Of a stretch of DNA of 64,000 bases, positions 41,369-50,990 are shown one piece after another (positions within the stretch are counted from its first letter, which is position 1; each line of letters begins with the position of its first letter). The DNA comes from Myroides sp. N17-2 (GTDB lineage: Bacteria; Bacteroidota; Bacteroidia; Flavobacteriales; Flavobacteriaceae), in the NCBI RefSeq assembly GCF_002286775.1, contig NZ_NSGJ01000017.1, positions 1 to 64,000 on the forward strand. Direction: 5' to 3'. Both the position numbers and the translations under genes were made by a program. The notes beneath the pieces are model-generated. The model made no database searches. It had not been told where the DNA came from and worked only from the letters and a program-made list of their open reading frames with translations.

Positions 41369-42600
41369 TAGAGGTTATGAAAAATAAGATAAAGAAGTTG
41401 GACTTGATTATTCCATATTTGTTATTCCCATTATTGATATTTGATATGCTTAATGGGCTTTTATATGAAAATGAAATACAATTTTTTATGTCTGTCAGTC
41501 AGTTGTATAAACTTGTAATTGTATTTCTGTTTTGTTTAAGATTGACCGTCAATTCAAAAGTTTTCAAAATAATATTGTTTTATTGTTGTCTATTGTTCAT
41601 TCCTACATTAGTTCAAATATTTTTTTATGAAGCAAGCCTAAGTCTTCTTTTTAATGATGCCATAAGAACTTCAAAGTATTTAATCATTATAATATCTTTT
41701 TTTTATTTTAAAGACTTCTTGTCTGATATTAAAAACAAATTCGGAATTATATTAAAGTGGATGAAGTTTTCATTTTGGGTTGTTGCATTAAATCTTTTGA
41801 TTAAAATAATAGGGCTAGGGTATCCTATGTATGAAACTGGGAACATTGGAACAAGGGGATATTTTATAGCTGGAAATGAAATATCAGCTTTGCTAATCGT
41901 TCTTTCTGCTTTTATTGGTTATTACTATTTAGTTGTATTAAAGAATAGCAGAATATTTGTGTTTTATGGAGTATTAAGTTTTATTTTAGGATTATTAATA
42001 AGCTCGAAAACAGGAATGTTAGGAATTGTATTAGTTTATGGTGCAATGTTATTAAGTAACTATGATTACTCAAAAGCAATCTCAAAAGGATTATTAATTA
42101 AGGCTATAGGTGGTACTGTTAGTGTTTTTTGTTTAATAGTGTTATTTGTCTTAAATAGTTCTATTTTAGATAGGTATATAGCGTTTTGGGGTAAATTAGA
42201 TTTTATGACCTTCATGTTGTCTAGTCGAAATCTATATTTAGAAGAGATATTGATAATCATAAATGAGAATTATAGCAGTGTTGATTATCTTATAGGAGTT
42301 GGTCCTACGAAATATTATGAATTGGCTACGAAATTTGTTGAAATTGATTTTATTGATATCTTTTTTTCTTATGGAGTAATAGGAGTATTATCTTTAGTCT
42401 ACTTCTATTGGAGAATTTTAAAAGAGGCAATAACTATAAAGAGAGATAACAGAAGTGAGTTTGTTACTTTGTCTATTGTTTTATTGTTTTTTCTCTTAAT
42501 ATTATCATTTTTATCGGGGCATATTCTGAATTCGGGGATTGCAGGTATCTATATAGGTTTTACCTTTGCAGTAATGTATTACAAAAAATCACATGGATAA
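41365..42600 (+). CDS. O-antigen polymerase/ligase family membrane protein (Wzy-like)
   Basis: Starting at the ATG at 41365 (ATGA overlap with the glycosyltransferase stop) gives 411 aa; a longer frame from 41317 would run into the upstream gene. About 10-12 hydrophobic segments; a conserved-type loop NIGTRGYFIAGNEISALLIV fits the O-antigen ligase/polymerase superfamily (PF04932 type). A larger hydrophilic loop (FWGKLDFMTFMLSSRNLYLE) precedes the last helices. It and the next gene are two such proteins side by side, one perhaps Wzy. Confidence 0.78.
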   Translation: MIEVMKNKIKKLDLIIPYLLFPLLIFDMLNGLLYENEIQFFMSVSQLYKLVIVFLFCLRLTVNSKVFKIILFYCCLLFIPTLVQIFFYEASLSLLFNDAIRTSKYLIIIISFFYFKDFLSDIKNKFGIILKWMKFSFWVVALNLLIKIIGLGYPMYETGNIGTRGYFIAGNEISALLIVLSAFIGYYYLVVLKNSRIFVFYGVLSFILGLLISSKTGMLGIVLVYGAMLLSNYDYSKAISKGLLIKAIGGTVSVFCLIVLFVLNSSILDRYIAFWGKLDFMTFMLSSRNLYLEEILIIINENYSSVDYLIGVGPTKYYELATKFVEIDFIDIFFSYGVIGVLSLVYFYWRILKEAITIKRDNRSEFVTLSIVLLFFLLILSFLSGHILNSGIAGIYIGFTFAVMYYKKSHG

Positions 42601-43858
42601 GAAGATTGTATTCTTTACTAGTAGTTTATTTTGCTTTGCTTTGCCATTGAGTACTAAGTTTGCAAATATGGCTCTATTTGCTTTTATTATTTCTATAGTT
42701 TATTATAAATTTAAAGCAAGAGAAAATAAATTAAGACTAGGCATTACTTTAAAGCAATTATTGTTTCAAACAACAGGTTTTTTAATTCTTTTATTAACCA
42801 TAGGATTATTATTTACAGAGGACAGGGTTGGAGCACTAAAATTTTATGGAAGGTACTCGAGTTATCTTTTAGTGCCGGTATTTTTAAGCTTAGTAGACGT
42901 TGAAATGTTTCCTAAGATAAAGCGTAGTGGTTTCAGGGGGGTAATCATTGGAGCAACAATAAGTGGAATCTATTTGCTATGTTTTAATTTTTATAAGTAC
43001 TTTAATTTTAAAGGGAGGGTAGTAGTTGAGTCAGATCTATTTGGATACAATTTTACATATCATGAATTTACAACCCCAATAAATATGCATCCTACATTCC
43101 TAGGATTATACTTAGTATTATCGTTTGTTGGATTATGTGAATTTAGAAATTTGTTTAAGAACTATCTTAGAGTTATTATTGGAACTCTTTTAATTATAAC
43201 GTTAGTTTTTTTAAATTCAAGAGTACCATTTGTTGCATTTCTTGTTTATTTAGTGATGTATTTCTGTCGTTTATTGTTAGGGGATATATCTTATAAGGTA
43301 AAAATAAAGCGTTTCCTATTGATATTTGGGGGAAGTATAACTGTAGTAATGTTGTTATTAGTGATATTAAAGAACACTTATTTTTATCAACGTTTTTCAA
43401 ATCATATTATTTGGGAATTAAGTATTAACAAAGGAACTTCTTATGATGGTGTTAATGCTAATGATAGTCGACTTAGTAGATGGGTAGCAATTACAAAAAA
43501 AGGATTTGAAAAACCTATTTTTGGATATGGTTCAGGTTCAGATGATAAAATAGCGATTATTGCATATGAAGAAGAGAGATTAGAATATGCCTTGCAAAAT
43601 CGTTATGGACCTCATAATCAATTTCTATCAATTTTCATTGATTTTGGTTTATTCGGTTTATTTATCTGTCTATATTATTTTGGTTACAATATATATATGG
43701 CAAGGAAACAGTATGATTTTATTGGACTGTTTTTCTTTTTGATCACTTCCTTTGCTTGTATTTTTGATTCTTTATTGTATTTGAATGCAGGAGTAATTTT
43801 CTTTGCTTTTTTTGGAAATATGTTTACAATTGAATTGATAAAAAAAAGAGATATTTAG
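42593..43858 (+). CDS. O-antigen polymerase/ligase family membrane protein
   Basis: A 421-aa integral membrane protein with about 11 hydrophobic segments. The periplasmic-loop pattern MHPTFLGLYLVLSFV, FLNSRVPFVAFLVYLVMYF, SRLSRWVAITKKGFEKPIFG, YGSGSD and GPHNQFLSIFIDFGLFGLFI (the H-N-x-x-L-x-x-x-x-x-x-G signature) is typical of WaaL/Wzy-type PF04932 proteins. It overlaps the preceding gene by 8 bases and is followed after 1 base by a GT26 gene. Confidence 0.82.
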   Translation: MDKKIVFFTSSLFCFALPLSTKFANMALFAFIISIVYYKFKARENKLRLGITLKQLLFQTTGFLILLLTIGLLFTEDRVGALKFYGRYSSYLLVPVFLSLVDVEMFPKIKRSGFRGVIIGATISGIYLLCFNFYKYFNFKGRVVVESDLFGYNFTYHEFTTPINMHPTFLGLYLVLSFVGLCEFRNLFKNYLRVIIGTLLIITLVFLNSRVPFVAFLVYLVMYFCRLLLGDISYKVKIKRFLLIFGGSITVVMLLLVILKNTYFYQRFSNHIIWELSINKGTSYDGVNANDSRLSRWVAITKKGFEKPIFGYGSGSDDKIAIIAYEEERLEYALQNRYGPHNQFLSIFIDFGLFGLFICLYYFGYNIYMARKQYDFIGLFFFLITSFACIFDSLLYLNAGVIFFAFFGNMFTIELIKKRDI

Positions 43859-43859
43859 T

Positions 43860-44603
43860 ATGTTAGATAGAAAGGAAATGTTTAGGATTGATATTGATAA
43901 CTTAACAATGGATGAAACCATTGATGTTATTACTAAATCTGTTGATAATCAACAACCTATTATGCAAATCGTAGTTAATGCAGGAAAGTTGGTTAATATG
44001 CAAGATGATAAGGAATTATTGGAAAGTATACAAAATGCAGATTTAGTTAATGCTGATGGTATGGCAGTAGTATGGGCATCTAAACTTCTAGGTAAGCCGC
44101 TAAAGGAACGTGTCTCTGGAGTTGATTTATTTGTGAAGCTAGTAGAGCGCGCTTCGAAGAGAAATGAGTCAGTTTATTTGTTAGGCGCTAGTGAAGAGGT
44201 CGTTAGTAAGGTAGCAGACAAGTTTATAAGTCTATATGGAGAAAGTATTATAGGAGGTTATAGAAATGGTTATTTTACTGAAGAAAATGAACTTTCAATT
44301 GTAAATGATATTGTTAGCAGTAAAGCTAATTATCTGTTTGTAGCAATTAGTTCTCCAAAAAAGGAGATTTTTTTGTCAAAGTATAAAGAACAGCTTTCAT
44401 CTGTAGGATTTACTATGGGAGTAGGAGGAAGTTTTGATGTTGTTTCAGGGAAGGTAAAAAGAGCACCCTTATGGGTTCAAAATTGTGGAATGGAATGGTT
44501 TTATAGGTTTCTTCAGGAACCTAAAAGAATGTGGAAGAGAAGTTTTGTTACAAATGGGAAGTTTATATTTTTAGTCATAAAAGAAAAGTTTAAAAAACAA
44601 TGA
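43860..44603 (+). CDS. WecG/TagA/CpsF family glycosyltransferase (GT26)
   Basis: A 247-aa GT26 enzyme: [19 protein letters not shown] (N-A-x-K/L), [43 protein letters not shown], and [22 protein letters not shown]26 enzymes add the second sugar onto undecaprenyl-PP-linked primers. A C-terminal amphipathic end ([20 protein letters not shown]) likely binds the membrane. It overlaps the UXS-like gene by 4 bases (ATGA). Confidence 0.92.
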   Translation: MLDRKEMFRIDIDNLTMDETIDVITKSVDNQQPIMQIVVNAGKLVNMQDDKELLESIQNADLVNADGMAVVWASKLLGKPLKERVSGVDLFVKLVERASKRNESVYLLGASEEVVSKVADKFISLYGESIIGGYRNGYFTEENELSIVNDIVSSKANYLFVAISSPKKEIFLSKYKEQLSSVGFTMGVGGSFDVVSGKVKRAPLWVQNCGMEWFYRFLQEPKRMWKRSFVTNGKFIFLVIKEKFKKQ

Positions 44604-45583
44604 AACGTATATTAATAACTGGAGCAGCTGGATTCTTAGGATCACATTTATGTGATCGTTTTATCGCTGAGGGATATTATGTGATTGGAATGGATAATCT
44701 TATCACAGGAGATATTAAGAATATTGAACATTTGTTTCAATTAAGTAATTTTGAATTCTACCATCATGATGTGACTAAGTTTGTACACATACCTGGTAAG
44801 TTAGATTATATTCTTCATTTTGCTTCACCTGCAAGCCCTATTGACTATTTAAAAATACCAATACAGACTTTAAAAGTAGGCTCATTAGGAACACATAATC
44901 TCCTTGGATTAGCTCGAGTGAAGGGAGCTCGTATCCTTATAGCATCTACTTCTGAGATATATGGTGATCCATTAGTACACCCACAGACTGAAGAGTATTA
45001 TGGTAATGTAAATACGATAGGACCTAGAGGAGTATATGATGAAGCGAAGCGCTTTCAGGAATCTATAACGATGGCCTACCATACCTTTCATAATGTTGAG
45101 ACTAGAATCGTTCGTATCTTTAATACTTATGGACCTCGTATGCGACTAAATGATGGACGAGTTATACCCGCATTTATTGGCCAAGCATTAAGAGGAGAAG
45201 ATCTTACAGTTTTTGGAGATGGAGGACAGACGAGGTCTTTCTGCTATGTAGATGATCAAGTAGAAGGTATCTACAGACTACTATTATCAGACTATCATTT
45301 GCCTGTTAATATTGGAAATCCTGATGAAATAACAATTCTTGATTTTGCGAAAGAGATAATAGCCCTTACAAACTCTAGTCAAAAAATTATTTACAAGGAT
45401 TTACCAATAAATGACCCATTACAACGTTGTCCTAACATTGATAAGGCAAGAAATATTTTAGGTTGGGAACCTAAAGTAAACAGAAGTGTGGGAATGCAAA
45501 GAACATATGAGTATTTTAAAAACTACTCAAATGAAGATTTATTAAAAGAAGAACATAAAGATTTTTCAAAGTACATATACTAG
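44600..45583 (+). CDS. UDP-glucuronate decarboxylase-like (UDP-xylose synthase)
   Basis: A 327-aa extended SDR: NAD loop [16 protein letters not shown] at residues 5-20, [20 protein letters not shown] (a UXS hallmark), [25 protein letters not shown] (catalytic Y-x-x-x-K), and [16 protein letters not shown]. These point to UDP-xylose synthase rather than a 4-epimerase. It would supply UDP-xylose to this polysaccharide; a UDP-glucose dehydrogenase must lie elsewhere. The stop codon shares one base with the next GTG start. Confidence 0.88.
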   Translation: MKRILITGAAGFLGSHLCDRFIAEGYYVIGMDNLITGDIKNIEHLFQLSNFEFYHHDVTKFVHIPGKLDYILHFASPASPIDYLKIPIQTLKVGSLGTHNLLGLARVKGARILIASTSEIYGDPLVHPQTEEYYGNVNTIGPRGVYDEAKRFQESITMAYHTFHNVETRIVRIFNTYGPRMRLNDGRVIPAFIGQALRGEDLTVFGDGGQTRSFCYVDDQVEGIYRLLLSDYHLPVNIGNPDEITILDFAKEIIALTNSSQKIIYKDLPINDPLQRCPNIDKARNILGWEPKVNRSVGMQRTYEYFKNYSNEDLLKEEHKDFSKYIY

Positions 45584-46935
45584 TGAGTAAGAATTCAGGA
45601 AGATATTCATATTTAATCAGACCATTAACTATAGCTATAGACTTAGTTGTCATTAATGCTATGGCCTTAATATCCTTTAGTAGTTTAAAGGATATGATGT
45701 ATCTATTTCATATTTATATTTCGTTAGGCTGGATAGTAGCTGCCTGGATGAGTAGCTTCTATGAGGTATTTCGATATACACGCGTTGTAAAAATAGGTGA
45801 GAAGATAGTAAAGCAGTTTGCCATTGTAATCGTGCTTTTAATGGCTTTTAATGGTATCGTAGAAGGATTTGCAGAACCTCTTGAATTGTTATTGTATTGT
45901 GTATATTCATTTGGGATCATAACCTTTGCTAAATTTTTAATCTTCTTTTCCTTAAAATATTTCAGACGTGTGTTAGGAGGAAACTCTAGGAATATTATAA
46001 TCATAGGTACCGGGAAAGAAATCACCACATTACAAAAGCTATTTATTAAAAGGAAAGATTTAGGATATAGGATCTTAGAAACTTATGGTAGTGTTTTATG
46101 TAATGAGAAGTTTCAGGAAATAAAGGATTTTATTCTTAATAACAAGGTCGACGAGATATATATACAGTTTTCTATCGTACAGGGAGATGATTATCATGAG
46201 CTACTTGAGCTAGCTGATAATAATTTGATTACCTTAAAGTATGTACCTACTCAGAAGCAAATTATCATTAATAATTTAAAGGTAGAATATTATGATATAA
46301 TACCGATTCTACCTAGACGAGTAATCCCTTTAGATAAACCGTATAATAAACTTTTAAAGCGATTATTTGATATTGTATTCTCATTTTTAGTGATTGTATT
46401 CATATTGTCTTGGTTGTTTCCTTTATTAGCTATTTTGATTAAGCTAGAGTCTAAAGGACCTGTGTTTTTTAAGCAAGTCAGAACTGGGATTAATGATGAA
46501 GAGTTCGTTTGTTACAAATTTCGTTCTATGAAGATGAATGATGATTGTGATAAACAACAGGCAACTAGGAATGATATGCGTATTACAAAAATAGGAGCGT
46601 TTATTCGAAAGATGAGCCTTGATGAGTTTCCTCAGTTTATTAATGTGTTTATAGGTGACATGTCTATTGTAGGGCCTAGACCTCATATGGTAGTTCATAC
46701 CAAATTATATTCTAAGCGGGTAAATAGATTTATGCTTAGACATTTAATTAAGCCTGGAATTACTGGGATGGCACAGACTCACGGTTACAGAGGAGAGATA
46801 GAAACTGATAGAGATATTATAAACCGTTTTAAGTATGATTTGTTCTATTTAGAGAACTGGTCTGTCTTATTAGATCTAAAGATTGTATATCTAACTGTAT
46901 ACAATGTTTTTAAAGGAGAAAAGAAAGCGTACTAA
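45583..46935 (+). CDS. Undecaprenyl-phosphate sugar phosphotransferase (polyprenyl glycosylphosphotransferase)
   Basis: A 450-aa membrane enzyme that starts repeat-unit synthesis by moving a sugar-1-phosphate to undecaprenyl phosphate. Four N-terminal membrane helices, a CoA-binding-like middle domain (RNIIIIGTGKEITTLQKLF), one more helix, then the bacterial sugar transferase domain: KRLFDIVFSFLVIVF, GPVFFKQVRTGINDEEF, CYKFRSMK, SLDEFPQFINVFIGDMSIVG, PRPHM. Start is GTG. It ends the operon; a strong terminator follows. Confidence 0.93.
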   Translation: MSKNSGRYSYLIRPLTIAIDLVVINAMALISFSSLKDMMYLFHIYISLGWIVAAWMSSFYEVFRYTRVVKIGEKIVKQFAIVIVLLMAFNGIVEGFAEPLELLLYCVYSFGIITFAKFLIFFSLKYFRRVLGGNSRNIIIIGTGKEITTLQKLFIKRKDLGYRILETYGSVLCNEKFQEIKDFILNNKVDEIYIQFSIVQGDDYHELLELADNNLITLKYVPTQKQIIINNLKVEYYDIIPILPRRVIPLDKPYNKLLKRLFDIVFSFLVIVFILSWLFPLLAILIKLESKGPVFFKQVRTGINDEEFVCYKFRSMKMNDDCDKQQATRNDMRITKIGAFIRKMSLDEFPQFINVFIGDMSIVGPRPHMVVHTKLYSKRVNRFMLRHLIKPGITGMAQTHGYRGEIETDRDIINRFKYDLFYLENWSVLLDLKIVYLTVYNVFKGEKKAY

Positions 46936-46938
46936 TAT

Positions 46939-46970
46939 AAAGCACCTAATTATAAATTAGGTGCTTTTTT
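46939..46970 (+). terminator. Terminator of the O-antigen operon
   Basis: A perfect 13-bp stem (aaagcacctaatt 46939-46951, aattaggtgcttt 46955-46967) with a 3-nt loop and T-run, 3 bases after the last gene. Confidence 0.92.
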
Positions 46971-47006
46971 ATTTGCTGTTACTTTCTTTATTGACTTATT
47001 TATATT

Positions 47007-47014
47007 TATTTTTG
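47007..47014 (+). promoter_or_regulatory. Predicted -7 element of purD
   Basis: TATTTTTG matches TAnnTTTG, 27 bases before the purD ATG. No well-spaced -33 element; no purine riboswitch is recognisable in the short leader. Confidence 0.4.
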
Positions 47015-47040
47015 ATGCTTAATAACAAACAACACAATTA

Positions 47041-48312
47041 ATGAAAATTTTACTATTAGGTTCAGGAGGACGTGAGCACGCACTTGCTTGGAAAATGCTT
47101 CAAAGTTCTAAATGTGAAGAGTTATTCGTAGGTCCTGGTAATGCTGGTACTGCGAAGATAGCGAAGAATGTAAATGTCAATCCAAATGACTTCGAGGCAG
47201 TGAAAGCTACTGTTCTAGAACTAAAGATTGATATGGTAGTGGTAGGACCTGAAGATCCACTTGTAAAAGGGATTGTTGACTTCTTTAAGAAGGATGCACA
47301 AATAAACCATATTCCTGTTATCGGGCCATCTATGAAAGGGGCGCAATTAGAAGGAAGTAAAGATTTCGCTAAAGAGTTTTTGTTTAAACACAATATACCT
47401 ACTGCTGCATACGCTACTTTCACTAAAGATACAGTAGAGGATGGTAAGAAGTTCTTAGAGACGCTTAAAGCACCTTATGTATTGAAAGCAGATGGATTAG
47501 CTGCAGGTAAAGGAGTTGTGATCTTAGAAGACATCAATGAAGCTAAAGCTGAACTTGAGAACATGTTAGTAGATGCTAAGTTTGGTGATGCAAGTTCTAA
47601 AGTGGTAATAGAAGAGTTTTTAGCAGGTATAGAACTTAGTTGTTTCGTATTAACAGACGGGAAGTCTTATAAATTATTACCTACTGCTAAAGACTATAAA
47701 CGCATTGGTGAGGGAGATAAAGGTTTGAATACAGGAGGTATGGGGGCAGTTTCGCCTGTTCCTTTTGCAACACCTGAGTTCTTAAAGAAAGTAGAAGATA
47801 GAGTTGTTATTCCTACTGTTAGAGGACTACAAGAAGATAAATTAGACTTTAAAGGTTTTGTCTTTATTGGTATTATTAAAGTTGGTGATGATCCTTATGT
47901 TATCGAGTATAACGTACGTATGGGAGATCCTGAGACTGAGGTGGTAATGCCAAGAGTTAAGACTGACTTAGTAGCTCTTTTTGAAGCGATAGCGAATGAG
48001 ACTTTAGGTGATATGGAGATTGAACTTGACGAACGTACAGCGACTACTGTTATGTTAGTATCAGGTGGATATCCTGAAGATTATGAAAAAGGAAAAGAGA
48101 TTACAGGTATAGAAGAAGTACAAGATTCTATCGTATTCCATGCAGGAACTGCTCTTAAAGATGGAGAAGTTGTGACTAATGGAGGACGTGTATTAGCAGT
48201 GACTTCTTTTGGAAATACTTACGATGAGGCATTAAAAAAATCTTATCAAAATATAGACAAGCTAAATTTCGATAAGATTTATTTCCGTTCAGATATAGGT
48301 TTCGATTTGTAA
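47041..48312 (+). CDS. purD: Phosphoribosylamine-glycine ligase
   Basis: A 423-aa ATP-grasp enzyme making glycinamide ribonucleotide in purine synthesis. Motifs: LLLGSGGREHALAWKM at the start, GPEDPLVKGIVDFF, the ATP-binding YVLKADGLAAGKGVVIL, LNTGGMGAVSPVPFA, and EYNVRMGDPETEVVMPR. Length is normal. Convergent with the DUF6341 gene, 9 bases apart. Confidence 0.96.
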   Translation: MKILLLGSGGREHALAWKMLQSSKCEELFVGPGNAGTAKIAKNVNVNPNDFEAVKATVLELKIDMVVVGPEDPLVKGIVDFFKKDAQINHIPVIGPSMKGAQLEGSKDFAKEFLFKHNIPTAAYATFTKDTVEDGKKFLETLKAPYVLKADGLAAGKGVVILEDINEAKAELENMLVDAKFGDASSKVVIEEFLAGIELSCFVLTDGKSYKLLPTAKDYKRIGEGDKGLNTGGMGAVSPVPFATPEFLKKVEDRVVIPTVRGLQEDKLDFKGFVFIGIIKVGDDPYVIEYNVRMGDPETEVVMPRVKTDLVALFEAIANETLGDMEIELDERTATTVMLVSGGYPEDYEKGKEITGIEEVQDSIVFHAGTALKDGEVVTNGGRVLAVTSFGNTYDEALKKSYQNIDKLNFDKIYFRSDIGFDL

Positions 48313-48321
48313 AAATCGGAA

Positions 48322-48552
48322 CTATTTTAAAAATGAGTGGGCTGTAGTATCTTGGTTATCTTCATTATTTGCCTTGAACATTTTTAGTTGTTTCAACCAA
48401 AAAATGAAACAGTAGCAAGTAATAAGGATAAATACCCAAGTAATGATATTAGCAGTCCACCAATTTGTTAATTCTAATTTTGCAAAAAGATCCATTGGAA
48501 TAAATAGAACTTTTTCAAATAGGAATCCTAAACCAAGAAAAAATGAAGTCAT
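48322..48552 (-). CDS. DUF6341 family small membrane protein
   Basis: A 76-aa protein with two hydrophobic segments (FFLGLGFLFEKVLFIPMDLF and NIITWVFILITCYCFIFWL) and a polar tail ending DTTAHSFLK. It matches the small protein that regularly sits between purD and a DUF6427 gene in Flavobacteria (DUF6341). The aromatic W-W-T-A-N core and conserved position support it as a real gene. Function unknown. Divergent from DUF6427. Confidence 0.8.
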   Translation of the reverse strand: MTSFFLGLGFLFEKVLFIPMDLFAKLELTNWWTANIITWVFILITCYCFIFWLKQLKMFKANNEDNQDTTAHSFLK

Positions 48553-48663
48553 CGTACTTTATTTTAAATTAAATAAAACTATTTTATCAATCCGTTACTA
48601 AAGATATCCTACTTTTAAAAAGTGAGAATAGCTTAAGTATGTACAAAAATATAAAATATATAA

Positions 48664-49602
48664 ATGTTAGCAAGTATTTTTAGTAAAACAAAACCAATTA
48701 ATTACATTATACTGACCATCTTAATCTTATTGATCAGTGTTTTGTATCTATTTATAGACCAAGATCAGTTGATTTGGACTAGTTATGAATTTGGTAAAAG
48801 AACTGTTTTACTAGGCTTGTTGATGGTAATGATGTTCTTATCTCAGTTCGTCGTTACTAGGAATAGGTTAGTGAAGGATAATGCTTATGTTCCTTTACTA
48901 TTTGTCTCTTTTCTGATGCTCTTCCCTACCGTTTTAGTACATAGTAAGGTTATTATAGCTAATTACTTTGTTATGCTTGCTTTGCGTAGAATATTTTCTT
49001 TGCACTCACTTAACCAATCTAAAGAGAAGATATTCGATACTTCGTTATGGATATTTGTAGCAAGTTTATTCCATTTCTGGAGTGTATTATTCTTTTTACT
49101 TCTTTTTGTAGCGATTGCTTTTTTTGGAACCAAAGACTATCGCAACTGGTTTATACCTGTTATCGCTTTCTTTTGCGTGTCAGTATTTTTAGAGATATAC
49201 TTAGTAATTGAGAATATCAGTTACTATGATTGGTTTTGGGATAAGTGTAGAGTAAGTTTTGACTTTATGTACTTTGAGAATCAGTATCAAAACATTTCAT
49301 TAGCAGTATTTGTACCTATTGCCTTGTTGTTTTTTGTTAGTCAGGCACTAACGATTTCTTCAAAACCATATAATATGCAAGGAACCTATAAGAAAATCAT
49401 TTTGTCATTCCTTATAGGTATTGCGATATATGTTGTTTCGGCTGATAAGAATAATGGAACACTTCTTTTTACATTCTTTCCTTTATCAGTGTTGGGAGCT
49501 AACTATATTGAAAGTATCCCACAGAGATGGAGAAGAGAAGCTGTCGTATACAGTGTATTCGGACTTGGAGTATTCTTCTATATCATGCAGTTAATATTAT
49601 AA
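48664..49602 (+). CDS. DUF6427 family membrane protein
   Basis: A 312-aa integral membrane protein with about 8-9 hydrophobic helices (first: NYIILTILILLISVLYLFI). Conserved-looking positions are NRLVKDNAYVPLLFVSFLM, ANYFVMLALRRIFSL, and PQRWRREA near the end. Known only as DUF6427, a Flavobacteria family of unknown function with a fixed place between DUF6341 and upp. Convergent overlap of 6 bases with upp. Confidence 0.8.
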   Translation: MLASIFSKTKPINYIILTILILLISVLYLFIDQDQLIWTSYEFGKRTVLLGLLMVMMFLSQFVVTRNRLVKDNAYVPLLFVSFLMLFPTVLVHSKVIIANYFVMLALRRIFSLHSLNQSKEKIFDTSLWIFVASLFHFWSVLFFLLLFVAIAFFGTKDYRNWFIPVIAFFCVSVFLEIYLVIENISYYDWFWDKCRVSFDFMYFENQYQNISLAVFVPIALLFFVSQALTISSKPYNMQGTYKKIILSFLIGIAIYVVSADKNNGTLLFTFFPLSVLGANYIESIPQRWRREAVVYSVFGLGVFFYIMQLIL

Positions 49603-50250
49603 CTTGTGCCCATAAGCTAAATCTCCTGCGTCTCCTAGACCTGGTACGATATAGTTATGGTCATCTAGTTTCTCATCTAATGTAGCTACCCATAAATTCA
49701 CATTGTCAGGAAGGTTCTCTTCTAAGAACTTGATTCCTTCTGGAGCAGCGATAACTACTGCAATGTGTAGTTCTTTTGGCTTTTCTTCAGCCATTAACTT
49801 ATTGATTACAGCTACTAAAGATTGACCTGTAGCTAACATTGGATCGATAAGAATTAATATCTTATCTTGGAATGAAGGTGCAGCTTGATATTCTACTAAG
49901 ATCTCACTTGCCTCTCCATGTTTTCCATGACGACGATAAGCGGATACGAATCCATTCTCAGCGTTGTCATAGAAGTTCATAAACCCTGTGTGTAGCGCTA
50001 ATCCTGCACGTAGGATAGAGCATAATACTACATTGTCTTCGATACACGTTGTGTGTTTTACCCCTAGAGGTGTCTGTACAGCAATATCCTTAAACGGCAA
50101 CTTCTTGCTTAACTCATAAGCCATAATCTCACCGATACGCTCGATGTTTTTTCTGAAGCGCATACTATCTTTTTGGATAACTACGTCTCTTAATTGTGCT
50201 AAAAAGTGGTTTAGAATACTGTTTTCTGCGGAAATATAATGAATTTTCAT
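49597..50250 (-). CDS. upp: Uracil phosphoribosyltransferase
   Basis: A 217-aa type I phosphoribosyltransferase salvaging uracil to UMP. Seen: RFRKNIERIGEIMAYELSK, VVLCSILRAGLALHTGFM, the PRPP loop ILILIDPMLATGQSLVAVIN, and the uracil-binding end YIVPGLGDAGDLAYGHKL, partly varied from the usual G-D-A-G-D-R. Full length. Its 3' end overlaps the DUF6427 gene on the other strand by 6 bases. Confidence 0.95.
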   Translation of the reverse strand: MKIHYISAENSILNHFLAQLRDVVIQKDSMRFRKNIERIGEIMAYELSKKLPFKDIAVQTPLGVKHTTCIEDNVVLCSILRAGLALHTGFMNFYDNAENGFVSAYRRHGKHGEASEILVEYQAAPSFQDKILILIDPMLATGQSLVAVINKLMAEEKPKELHIAVVIAAPEGIKFLEENLPDNVNLWVATLDEKLDDHNYIVPGLGDAGDLAYGHKL

Positions 50251-50309
50251 CTCGGTATAATTAGTACGATAAAGGTATAAAAACTATATTTGTAAATAAA
50301 ATATTTAGT

Positions 50310-50915
50310 ATGTTTTCAGAATTAGCATTTCCAATATTCGAAGAGAGTATTCGTGACTATCATAAATTTGATAATGTTGATCAACCAATCAACAATCCAT
50401 ATCCAAAAGATGATATCAAACATTTATTGTATTTAAAGAACTGGATTGACACTGTACAATGGCATTTCGAAGATATTATTCGCGATCCACAAATTGATCC
50501 TGTAGCGGCGCTAACTCTAAAAAGAAGAATAGATGCTTCTAATCAAGAGCGTACGGATATGGTAGAATATATTGATAGCTATTTTTTACAACTACATAAA
50601 GATGTACAAGTAAAAGCGGGTGCTAAGATTAATTCTGAAAGTCCTGCTTGGGCTATAGATAGACTTTCTATCTTATCTCTTAAAATATATCATATGAACG
50701 AAGAGGCTACTAGAGTAGAAGCTTCTCAAGATCACAGAGATAAATGTCAAGTTAAGTTAGACGTTCTTTTAGAACAAAAGAAAGATTTAACTACTGCTAT
50801 TGATGACTTATTAAATGATATCGCTAGTGGAGACAAGTACATGAAAGTGTATAAACAAATGAAAATGTACAATGACGAGGAATTAAACCCTGTATTGTAC
50901 CAAAACAAGAAATAA
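50310..50915 (+). CDS. DUF4254 family protein
   Basis: A 201-aa helical protein, fully within DUF4254: IEESIRDYHKFDNVDQPINN is followed by NPYPKDDIKHLLYLKNWID, TVQWHFEDIIRDPQIDP, LKRRIDASNQERTDMVEYID, then DRLSILSLKIYHMNEEATR. Function unknown, but in Bacteroidetes this gene regularly precedes a GT9 heptosyltransferase-like gene, as here, suggesting a link to lipopolysaccharide synthesis (context inference). Confidence 0.87.
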   Translation: MFSELAFPIFEESIRDYHKFDNVDQPINNPYPKDDIKHLLYLKNWIDTVQWHFEDIIRDPQIDPVAALTLKRRIDASNQERTDMVEYIDSYFLQLHKDVQVKAGAKINSESPAWAIDRLSILSLKIYHMNEEATRVEASQDHRDKCQVKLDVLLEQKKDLTTAIDDLLNDIASGDKYMKVYKQMKMYNDEELNPVLYQNKK

Positions 50916-50940
50916 TTATATCTTTGATAAAAATATATAG

Positions 50941-50963
50941 AAAGCGTGAGTCATCACGCTTTT
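50941..50963 (+). terminator. Terminator between DUF4254 and GT9 genes
   Basis: A perfect 9-bp stem (aaagcgtga 50941-50949, tcacgcttt 50954-50962) with a 4-nt loop and short T-run. GT9 starts 28 bases later, so it may be partial. Confidence 0.75.
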
Positions 50964-50990
50964 CTTGTTCTTAACCTAATTTAATCTGTT

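Noticed and set aside
37188..44600. Horizontal transfer claim for the AT-rich O-antigen genes
   Set aside because: High AT is common in wzx/wzy genes because of their hydrophobic codons; without genome composition data it is not proof of transfer.
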